From: Bacteroidales bacterium
GTDB taxonomy: Bacteria > Bacteroidota > Bacteroidia > Bacteroidales > JAOZVK01
Direction of reading: 5' to 3'
DNA: 5,723 nt
Assembly (NCBI GenBank): GCA_029938185.1
Contig: JAOZVK010000384.1
Span: forward strand, 1-5,723
The position numbers and the translations under genes were made by a program. The notes beneath the pieces are model-generated. The model searched no databases. It worked only from the letters and a program-made list of their open reading frames with translations, and was not told the DNA's origin. Below, piece by piece: positions 1-5,670 of the stretch (position 1 is the first letter of the stretch; every line of letters starts with the position of its first letter).

Positions 1-91
1 ACAAAAAAATAAGGTTTTAAATCCAAAAAGTGTCAAGCGATAAATGAAAAATGCCCGTTTTTTTAACTAAAGAATGCTAAACATTTTATTT
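1..91. other. Left edge, no gene seen
   Basis: This AT-rich stretch has several A and T runs and no open frame worth reporting on either strand. No convincing hairpin with a T-tract is visible. It may belong to a gene or cassette that continues outside the window. Confidence 0.3.
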
Positions 92-232
92 TCAATATCT
101 TTTAAGTTCGTAAAGTAGAACTAATACAAAATAATGGTCATTTACAAATAATGTCGTTTCTTTTTCTGTATTTTTCAAAACTTCTAAAATTGTTCCTTTT
201 GATTTTGTATTATTTCCTGAATATTTTTTCAT
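92..232 (-). CDS. Possible small protein, 46 residues, unrecognised
   Basis: This is an ATG-to-TGA reading frame on the minus strand, starting MKKYSGNNTKSKG and ending YELKRY. I do not recognise it. The N-terminal half is polar and Lys/Asn/Thr-rich; residues 28-42 are more hydrophobic (FVNDHYFVLVLLYEL) and could form one short strand or helix, too short to call a membrane segment. The start lies 18 bases beyond the GC-rich hairpin at 251-288 in the direction of transcription, which would suit the first gene of a following cassette. There is no Shine-Dalgarno sequence. In such AT-rich DNA an open frame of this length can arise by chance, and I see no continuation in another frame below 92, so it is either a genuine tiny gene, a remnant, or noise. 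Confidence 0.3.
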   Translation of the reverse strand: MKKYSGNNTKSKGTILEVLKNTEKETTLFVNDHYFVLVLLYELKRY

Positions 233-250
233 TTATCTGTTTTTAGGTAG

Positions 251-288
251 GCACAACGGACACGGCTACCGGTGAGCCGATGTTAAGC
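251..288 (-). repeat. GC-rich imperfect hairpin, attC-like site at gene end
   Basis: In DNA of roughly 25-30% GC this stretch is more than half G+C. Read on the minus strand it begins with GCTTAAC (288-282), which fits the integron R'' consensus RYYYAAC, and ends with GTTGTGC (257-251), one mismatch from R' GTTRRRY. The two ends can pair at most positions, and inside them CGGCT and AGCCG form a perfect 5-bp stem around CACCGGT. The TAA stop of the upstream gene (285-283) lies inside the first heptamer, as is common for gene cassettes. Against attC: the site is only 38 bases, shorter than typical sites (about 57-141), and no integrase is in the window. No T-tract follows, so it is not a classical intrinsic terminator. 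It could also be a degenerate dispersed repeat. Confidence 0.35.
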
Positions 289-756
289 ATATATTTCTTC
301 TGTCAAACTGTTTGTCTTTAATGATTTGATACTTTCGTAAACAAAATCAATATATTTTTCCATTACGGATGCAGAATAGTCATTTATAAACCATTTTTTT
401 ATAAAATCATACGTTATTTGCTCTGATTCAGGTGTTAATTCAAGACTAATAACAAGTTCCGTTGTATTTAAGTCATCTGTTTTAAATTTATTTGTCCATG
501 CTGATATTTCAACTGTTTCAGTCTCAGGAATATCTTGAACAATCCTCAATGCTTTATTCTTACTTTTTACGTAAAAATTTACTATCGGGTTTCCGTTAAA
601 TTGTTCTTGTCCATTTGCAAATTTAGTATTTAAGTATTGCTCAATGTTGATTATATTACTCTTCTGCAGTAAATACTCAATTTTTGTTTCCCAGTAGGAT
701 TTGCAAATTCGATACTCTAATTCACTTGTCAAGAAATTTGGAAATAAATATTTCAT
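283..756 (-). CDS. Hypothetical protein, 157 residues, paired with a small upstream gene
   Basis: I cannot assign a function. The protein is acidic and soluble-looking, with no signal peptide or membrane segment. It starts MKYLFPNFLTSELEYR, then a probable helical region (about residues 10-50), then a mixed segment with FNGNPIVNFYV, KALRIVQDIPE, EISAW and ELVISLELTPES that reads like alternating strands, and a helical C-terminus. I chose the ATG at 756 because it follows the reconstructed stop of the upstream gene (763-761) by four bases, so the two look co-transcribed and translationally coupled. In-frame ATGs at 786 and 825 would give 167 or 180 residues, but that extra sequence overlaps what looks like genuine coding sequence of the upstream gene in another frame. 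The TAA stop sits inside the attC-like hairpin. Existence of the gene is likely; the exact start is uncertain. Confidence 0.7.
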   Translation of the reverse strand: MKYLFPNFLTSELEYRICKSYWETKIEYLLQKSNIINIEQYLNTKFANGQEQFNGNPIVNFYVKSKNKALRIVQDIPETETVEISAWTNKFKTDDLNTTELVISLELTPESEQITYDFIKKWFINDYSASVMEKYIDFVYESIKSLKTNSLTEEIYA

Positions 757-760
757 CTTT

Positions 761-1085
761 TTATAAGTTTTTGTTATTGTTATCATCTGGCACAAAAGCA
801 ATTCCTTTTCGTACTTCAATATCAATGCGTTCTTTGGGAGTTCCTTTTACATTAAATGTAGCAGAGGCTGTGGCGTAACCCTCCGTTTATAGACGCCTGT
901 TCGATGTATTTATGAGCTTTTATGAACGCTTTTTCTCTTTTCTTTGCCTCGGATTTCGAAATTTTTTTCCTTAGTTTTTCAAGCATAGTTAGACCGTCTT
1001 TTTTTGTTGGTGGCTCATTTTGCGACCATGCTTCCGATGCTTCAAGATTTTCTCCTTGTGCTTGTAATCTGCCTCTATGTTTCAT
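761..1085 (-). pseudogene. Small hypothetical gene broken by a single-base frameshift
   Basis: The frame opening at the ATG at 1085 (MKHRGRLQAQGENLEASEAW) runs 77 codons to a TAA at 854-852, ending in GGLRHSLCYI. Near the GGG at 881-879 another frame continues as protein-like sequence, YATASATFNVKGTPKERIDI, then EVRKGIAFVPDD, to a TAA at 763-761. Removing one G joins the frames into 107 residues: a charged N-terminus with SQNEPPTKKDGL, a Lys/Glu-rich helix (about residues 33-62), and a beta-like C-terminus. The reconstructed stop then lies four bases before the next start, as in an operon. From memory it resembles small uncharacterised Bacteroidota proteins beginning MKHRGR-QAQG, function unknown. 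I see no heptameric slippery site, so a true mutation or a sequencing/assembly error is more likely than programmed frameshifting. If the break is real, the product is the 77-residue ORF at 852-1085. Confidence 0.6.
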
Positions 1086-1118
1086 TTGTATTTTACAATT
1101 TTCTGGTTTTATTGTTGA

Positions 1119-1135
1119 AATGAAAATATTTCATT
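1119..1135. promoter_or_regulatory. Perfect inverted repeat upstream of the small gene
   Basis: AATGAAA and TTTCATT form a 7-bp inverted repeat around the centre ATA, 34 bases upstream of the ATG at 1085, in the 99-base gap after the Shedu gene. Its place suggests an operator for a dimeric repressor or a weak hairpin. It is wholly AT-dominated, so chance is a real possibility. No TAnnTTTG -7 element is visible in this gap, so I cannot place the promoter of the downstream pair. Confidence 0.2.
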
Positions 1136-1184
1136 ATGTTCTTTAATTAACGAAGTGCTTACTCTGAAACTTTGAAATTGTGTA

Positions 1185-2279
1185 TTAACTATTAAAAATT
1201 GTCAGAATTGATTTTATTCTTTCAAAAAGTTCATCATAAGTTATAATTTCTACTTCTATTAACGATTTTCTGTATAATTCAAAAGACTTTATCTTATCAT
1301 CATCGTCAGGTGTTATTCCTATTATTAAAACGCATTTTATATTATTGATAAATTTAGATTTTTTTTCACCATATGTACTATGATAAACTTTTTTTTGATT
1401 TAAAACTTGATTAACTGCTCCTGTTAATTCTTGATGCATTGAATATATTACATTTTCCTTTTCTTTTTCTTTACCCCTATATTGTTTTCCAATTATAATA
1501 TCCAGTTTTGGTGTTTTTATCTCAATAAAAGCCAGGTTTCCGGTTAATTTATTTTGGTATAATAAATCTCCTTCAACACCACCTTTGTTATCATCCTCTT
1601 TCCCTCCACAATAAAATTTTTTTCTAATTTGAATAGTTGGACAAGCAAAAATTTGAGATAATATCCAATTGTGAGTTTGAAACGTTTTCTGCCAGAACTC
1701 TTCATCATAATTAGTTTTATTATCTTCCCACTTGTCTATAATATCCTTTATCTTTGTTATACTAACCAAATTAGTAATATTAGATAAATCTTTTATTGGT
1801 AATTTCCCTAAATTTTCCAAAACCTTTTCTTTGTGTTCTAAATTTGCGATTAAAGGTAAAATCTCCCCAACATCTTTATCTGTTATTGCAAATAAATCTT
1901 CGAACTCGTCCAGGTCAATCATTTCTTTCCATTTATATAAAAATGCTATCATTTTCCAGAATTCTCTATAACCAGCTTGTCCTTTTTTAAATGAAATTAT
2001 AATGTATTCACTATTGGCTCGTGTTTTTTTTTGTTCTAATTTATTGTTCGTTTTTCTAAAAGTTAAACGCGCTTGATATTTTTCAAATTGTCCATTTTTC
2101 TTGGTCTTACTAAAATCAATATCGCATAATGTAAGAATATTTCCCGCCTCACTTTTAGCTAACAAAAAACCATCAAAAATCTCTCCGTTGTTATCTACTA
2201 ACTGACAATTAAGATAATCTTTTTTGTCAATATATAAGTCAGATAGATTTCTTTTAGTTAAATCAAAATAGTTATTCAT
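1185..2279 (-). CDS. sduA: Shedu anti-phage nuclease SduA (DUF4263 family)
   Basis: This 364-residue protein carries a C-terminal Shedu nuclease domain (about residues 190-360), a PD-(D/E)XK fold known from single-gene Shedu defence. Visible signatures in order: EEFWQKTFQTHNWILSQIF (193-211), the stretch before the core with GG at 225-226, GD with D238, the core strand FIEIKTPKLD with E253 and K255 as the acidic-x-Lys pair, GAVNQVLNQ with Q291, and the final strand VLIIGITPDD followed by a helix. The expected active-site D, E, K and Q all seem present, so I expect it to be active. The N-terminal 185 residues are variable in Shedu proteins and probably sense the trigger; here they look like a beta-rich part (20-100) followed by helices (103-185). 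I do not recognise that domain. The start at 2279 is the only sensible ATG (MNNYFDLTKR), with no Shine-Dalgarno sequence. It has 182 bases of upstream space and is probably expressed separately from the kinase operon. Confidence 0.88.
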   Translation of the reverse strand: MNNYFDLTKRNLSDLYIDKKDYLNCQLVDNNGEIFDGFLLAKSEAGNILTLCDIDFSKTKKNGQFEKYQARLTFRKTNNKLEQKKTRANSEYIIISFKKGQAGYREFWKMIAFLYKWKEMIDLDEFEDLFAITDKDVGEILPLIANLEHKEKVLENLGKLPIKDLSNITNLVSITKIKDIIDKWEDNKTNYDEEFWQKTFQTHNWILSQIFACPTIQIRKKFYCGGKEDDNKGGVEGDLLYQNKLTGNLAFIEIKTPKLDIIIGKQYRGKEKEKENVIYSMHQELTGAVNQVLNQKKVYHSTYGEKKSKFINNIKCVLIIGITPDDDDKIKSFELYRKSLIEVEIITYDELFERIKSILTIFNS

Positions 2280-2461
2280 AAAGTTTTTTTATTTTTATCA
2301 ACGTTGTTCGTTTAAATTTAATTCATTCATTAAAACAGTTTTATATGATTATTAAATTGTGAATATACAAAAATTATTCTTTATTATTTCTGATGAAACC
2401 TCATTATAAAGTTAGGCACCACAAAATAAAATTACTTCAAACACAATGATATGCGTTCTTT
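2280..2461. other. Intergenic region between the receiver gene and Shedu gene
   Basis: This gap should hold the Shedu promoter and the end of the kinase operon. A weak promoter candidate for the minus strand is TTTC (2398-2395), 18 bases, then TAATTTTTG (2376-2368), one base longer than the Bacteroidota TAnnTTTG box, leaving a leader near 85 bases. The segment 2411-2427 (GTTAGGCACCACAAAA on plus) is richer in G+C than its surroundings. It contains GCCTAAC on the minus strand, matching the attC R'' consensus, and a 10-mer that recurs inverted at 5687-5696. I see no hairpin followed by a T-tract that would end the receiver transcript. Confidence 0.35.
2418..2427. repeat. Left copy of 10-bp inverted repeat flanking the kinase operon
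   Basis: CACCACAAAA here is the exact reverse complement of TTTTGTGGTG at 5687-5696. The two copies bracket the receiver and HNH-TRD-kinase genes with no other gene between. Next to it, GTTAGGCACCAC (2411-2422) matches GGTAGGCACAAC (246-257) at 10 of 12 positions, linking this spot with the hairpin at the end of the leftmost main gene. This may mark a mobile unit or cassette edge; a match this short can also be coincidence. Confidence 0.35.
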
Positions 2462-3379
2462 TTATTCATTGTCCATTAGCTCGATATACCAAATAATTAT
2501 TTCCAGAATTGAATATGTCAGTGCTTGAACTGCATAAGAAGACGGAAAGGCTTTATAGAAAGCTTCATTTGTTGGTAAGGAATGTGAACCAAACTCACTT
2601 GATATTTTCCATATTGCAGTCGCCAAGTATTCATTTGAACTTGTTTGATATTTTATTTCTCCTCCAACATAGTTTGCTGGTGTGCCACTCCCAACACGAT
2701 TTTGACCTGATAGCCATTTTATTTTGTCCATGAAATTCCTTTTACTATTAGGCAATACAGAAGGCTTTTGACTATTAATTTTTGTAAGTATTTCATCAAG
2801 AATTGTCCTTATTCTCGCCAAGTTTCCTTTTATTACTGAGGGGGTTGAATTTTTACAATCTTTCAGTATCTTTATTAAATCATCTCGCATATTATTTGGC
2901 AAGTGTCCTTTCTCAAACACTTGAAATACATCTTGATATTCTTTTTCAAGTTTCGTTGTGTCTGCTTTATTAATTTCATCTAAAAGGTGTTCGTATAGTT
3001 TTTTTTCATCTCCCTTTCGAAATACTTTTCCTCTCCTTGTCTCAACTTGTTTTTTAATCATTGAGATTTCCTTTTCATCTGGATATCCTGTATTAATAAC
3101 AAAAGGAAGGTGAACGTTGTAATTTTGTTCAAATTCTTTTAATCTATCCAACGCAATTGGCAAGAAATCAAATTTATCAACTTCTTCGTCATCATCAACC
3201 ATACACTTAGCGTCAAATATAATTGCTTTGTATTTCAATTCTTTTTCTAATTCCTTAAAACCGTCTTCAAGATTTTGAAAATCAGTAATGAGTATTCCTG
3301 AACGACGAGCATTTGTTTTGAGGGTATTACAATAATCTTTCTCATCGTCAATTAATAAAATATGAATTGGTTGTGTCAT
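2462..3379 (-). CDS. Response-regulator-like protein: receiver domain plus unknown helical C-terminal domain
   Basis: Residues 1-140 form a CheY-like receiver domain: the strand IHILLID leads into the acidic pocket D11, D12 and E13, the phospho-acceptor Asp is D56 in AIIFDAKC, the switch Thr is T97 in FVINTGYPD, and the conserved Lys is K122 in VFRKGD. All key residues are present, so phosphorylation is expected. An acidic insertion (VDDDEEVDKF, 61-70) follows D56, making the beta3-alpha3 loop unusually long. Residues 143-305 are predicted mostly helical and match no output domain I know: no helix-turn-helix, GGDEF or nuclease motif. The end, with SEFGSHS (261-267) and VQALTYSILEIIIWYIEL (284-301), vaguely recalls HEPN-like helical domains, but no R-x4-6-H motif is seen. 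The gene starts one base after the kinase stop (TAAcATG), implying translational coupling and a partnership. I infer that it is the phosphorelay partner and perhaps the effector. Confidence 0.82.
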   Translation of the reverse strand: MTQPIHILLIDDEKDYCNTLKTNARRSGILITDFQNLEDGFKELEKELKYKAIIFDAKCMVDDDEEVDKFDFLPIALDRLKEFEQNYNVHLPFVINTGYPDEKEISMIKKQVETRRGKVFRKGDEKKLYEHLLDEINKADTTKLEKEYQDVFQVFEKGHLPNNMRDDLIKILKDCKNSTPSVIKGNLARIRTILDEILTKINSQKPSVLPNSKRNFMDKIKWLSGQNRVGSGTPANYVGGEIKYQTSSNEYLATAIWKISSEFGSHSLPTNEAFYKAFPSSYAVQALTYSILEIIIWYIELMDNE

Positions 3380-3380
3380 G

Positions 3381-5615
3381 TTATTTTTTATTTAGTTTGG
3401 GTAATAATATTTCAAATTGAACATTAAAATCGTCATGTTCTTCATTTTCTATTTCTATGAATTTCAGCTCACCACCATGTAGCTGTATGACTTCATTGAT
3501 AAAAGCTCCTCCAATTCCTGAACCTCTATTTTTTCCTGCTCTTCCTATTGGTTTTTTAAACTCTTCAAATGTAAAGCCTTTGGGAAATGAAATTCCATTG
3601 TTTCTGTATATTATAGAGATGTAATCAATTGTTTTAGGGTTTGATAATTCAAATTGAATAATATATTGCTTGTTTTCCACAAATCCATGCTTTTCTGCAT
3701 TTTTTATGAAATTTTGAATAGCCTCTTTAAATGCAGGTTTATCAATTTCAACAAATAAGGATTTTAAGTTATCTGAATTGATAACCTCAATTAAAAAACT
3801 ATCGGATTTGAATGAGTTAACAATTTCCTTTTCAAAGAAATTTATGATATTTGTCTGCTTTTTCGTGATTTTCTTTTGATAAACCCTTTCTATGGCTTTA
3901 ATTGTTTGCGTTGCATCTTTAAGGTTGTTTGTTAGTCTATCTACTACCAATGATAAAGTATCAACATCTCTAATATCTTCTCCTTCAAATATCGGTGCGA
4001 TTGGTTCTGAAAAATTTATTCTTTCCTCATTCATATTTTTTTCAGTAAGATAGCTTGATAAAGTATCTAAATCATTAGACAGACTTCCTAATTTTTGATT
4101 AAAGTTATGGCTTAATGTTGCTATTATATTGTGTTCTACTTCTTTTGTTTTTGATATTTGTTTTTCTATTTCTAATTTTGCAATGAATTTTTCGGCTACT
4201 ATACTTTTTATTTCTAAAATCTCTCTTAATTGGACTTCGATTGGTGGTATTGGAATACTAATACTCTGAAAATCTTTTTGGGGTATTCTTTTAATTGTTG
4301 TGCCTTGTAAAAATGTATCAACTTGATTACTTACAAACTTTGAATTAAGCTGTACTACGAAATATTCAATGTTTATATCTTTTATAAGTTCTAAGGCTAA
4401 AATTTCGTTTCCTATAACGATTGGTTTCCTGTCATATTCAAAATATGTTGGTTTTAATCTGTTTCCAATGAGGCTAACTAATATTGAAGATTTTTCTATT
4501 ATCTTATATTTTTCATTTTTTTCGATACAATATTCAGATTTAGTTATATCAATCTTATAATCAATACTATCTGATGCTAACTCTGATACCCTGATATATG
4601 ATACAAGATTGTCAGGCATACTGCCATTGTATATATTCTCTATCAACAATTTTGAAGGTATCGCTCTTCCTTTTTGAGACACTTTTACTAAATCTTTTAA
4701 TTCAAAAATTTCTTCTGGATTACGTTGTTGGTATAATTCCTTTATTAATTGTTGGTACTGTGTATTTATGTTTTTAGTGTTAAAGAGGCTTTCATTTAGA
4801 TTTTCACTTACTTGTTTAAAAGCAATAGTTTCTTCATTGTTTTCCTCAATACTTTTTTTTGAGTTAAAATAATCTACTGCTTTGGTTAGAATTATTTTAT
4901 AAAAGTCATTGTTTGTTTTTTCAATAAACAGGGAAGCGAAATTTTTTAAAATATATCTTCCAAATAAAGCATATTCTGACACATCATTTGTTCGTTTAGT
5001 AAGTTCTTTGTAGAAATAGTCGAAAGCCACATTCAATATTTTTTGAGACTTATCAGAATTAATTGAACTTTCATTTATAACATTTTGAAGCGTTTGAAGG
5101 TAGTTTGTGAAAATATCAAACAATGAATTGTAAATGCTTATTCTTTCTTTAACTAATGGTATTCTATTGAGTTTTAATATCTCAATTGTTACTCTTCCTT
5201 TTTCAGTAATTCCGAACATCTCTCCATTGGCGAAAAATGAAAGATGTTCTTCTGGTTGGTCTTTTTCTGGGTTTAGCAATAATGGCTCGTTATTATGTGC
5301 TATTGGAAAATGATTTCTTTTATTTTGATTACATACAGGGCATACCAAAAGTAAATTTTCCCAGTCAAAAGCAAGTAGAGGTGCTACACTTTTGGGTACA
5401 AATTGGTCTATTTCTACGATTTGAGGTTTCCATTCACAATATGCACATTTGCCTTTATATATTTCATTTAACCGTTCTTTAATCTCGGAATGTCTATATA
5501 TGCTTGCTAATCTTGGCGTAATATTATTCGCTTTAATTTCTTCCATTGCTTTTTTGGTTCTATCTGAACGCAAAATTTCAGGAATATTATTTTTATCTTT
5601 AAATACGTGTATCAT
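3381..5615 (-). CDS. HNH nuclease / type I S-subunit TRD / histidine kinase fusion
   Basis: This 744-residue protein has three parts. (1) Residues about 45-105: an HNH/PtuB-like zinc domain with CAYC (C57, C60), EIDQFVPKS, WENLLL (N87) and CPVCNQNK (C92, C95, N96, K99). Where relatives have His in EI(D/E)HFxPKS this has Q71, so cleavage may be lost. (2) Residues about 303-475: one HsdS-like target-recognition domain with LKDLVKVSQKGRAIP, SYIRVSEL, the ILVSLIGN strand, IKRIPQKDFQSISIPIPP, VQLREI and the start of the conserved helix. (3) Residues about 476-744: a coiled-coil DHp-like segment with candidate phospho-acceptor H503 (TLSHNFNQKLGSL), then a GHKL ATPase with N-box EAIQNFIKNAEKHG (N635, N639), NNG (672-674) and glycine-rich lid GRAGKNRGSGIGG (691-703). 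Residues 110-300 are probably helical linker. No membrane segment is present, so it is cytosolic. I infer a DNA-reading sensor kinase that signals to the receiver protein one base downstream. Domain calls are firm; the function is inference. Confidence 0.85.
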   Translation of the reverse strand: MIHVFKDKNNIPEILRSDRTKKAMEEIKANNITPRLASIYRHSEIKERLNEIYKGKCAYCEWKPQIVEIDQFVPKSVAPLLAFDWENLLLVCPVCNQNKRNHFPIAHNNEPLLLNPEKDQPEEHLSFFANGEMFGITEKGRVTIEILKLNRIPLVKERISIYNSLFDIFTNYLQTLQNVINESSINSDKSQKILNVAFDYFYKELTKRTNDVSEYALFGRYILKNFASLFIEKTNNDFYKIILTKAVDYFNSKKSIEENNEETIAFKQVSENLNESLFNTKNINTQYQQLIKELYQQRNPEEIFELKDLVKVSQKGRAIPSKLLIENIYNGSMPDNLVSYIRVSELASDSIDYKIDITKSEYCIEKNEKYKIIEKSSILVSLIGNRLKPTYFEYDRKPIVIGNEILALELIKDINIEYFVVQLNSKFVSNQVDTFLQGTTIKRIPQKDFQSISIPIPPIEVQLREILEIKSIVAEKFIAKLEIEKQISKTKEVEHNIIATLSHNFNQKLGSLSNDLDTLSSYLTEKNMNEERINFSEPIAPIFEGEDIRDVDTLSLVVDRLTNNLKDATQTIKAIERVYQKKITKKQTNIINFFEKEIVNSFKSDSFLIEVINSDNLKSLFVEIDKPAFKEAIQNFIKNAEKHGFVENKQYIIQFELSNPKTIDYISIIYRNNGISFPKGFTFEEFKKPIGRAGKNRGSGIGGAFINEVIQLHGGELKFIEIENEEHDDFNVQFEILLPKLNKK

Positions 5616-5633
5616 TTCAATTCATATTTTGTG

Positions 5634-5662
5634 CAAAATTAGCATTTTTTAAATTACGCATA
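5634..5662 (-). promoter_or_regulatory. Bacteroidota-type promoter of the kinase-receiver operon
   Basis: On the minus strand TAATTTTG (5641-5634) is an exact match to the Bacteroidota -7 consensus TAnnTTTG. Exactly 17 bases upstream lies TATG (5662-5659), one mismatch from the -33 TTTG. The -7 box ends 18 bases before the ATG at 5615, giving a very short leader and supporting that ATG as the start. No Shine-Dalgarno sequence is present in AATTGAA before the ATG. No operator-like palindrome overlaps it. Confidence 0.5.
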
Positions 5663-5670
5663 TCGTGAAT

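Noticed and set aside
684..878. Plus-strand open frame of 64 codons
   Set aside because: It lies antisense to the two small minus-strand genes, has low-complexity Ser/Leu/Phe-rich sequence and no promoter or start context. The minus-strand reading is more protein-like.
875..890. Programmed ribosomal frameshift in the small gene
   Set aside because: There is no X-XXY-YYZ slippery heptamer and no obvious stimulatory hairpin; a one-base insertion in GGG is the simpler reading.
922..1146. Plus-strand open frame of 74 codons, Phe/Ser/Cys-rich
   Set aside because: It is the complement of the Lys/Glu-rich minus-strand gene, which creates Phe/Ser-rich shadows. No independent evidence of coding.
1732..1990. 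Two overlapping plus-strand open frames inside the Shedu gene
   Set aside because: Both are antisense to a recognised protein family domain and look like AT-rich noise.
3381..5615. Ordinary type I restriction-modification specificity subunit
   Set aside because: Only one TRD is present, fused to HNH and kinase modules, and no methyltransferase or restriction motor subunit is in the window.
5237..5652. Plus-strand open frames with hydrophobic, membrane-like sequence near the right edge
   Set aside because: They are antisense to the HNH-encoding part of the fusion gene; the hydrophobic appearance comes from complementing Lys/Asn-rich codons.
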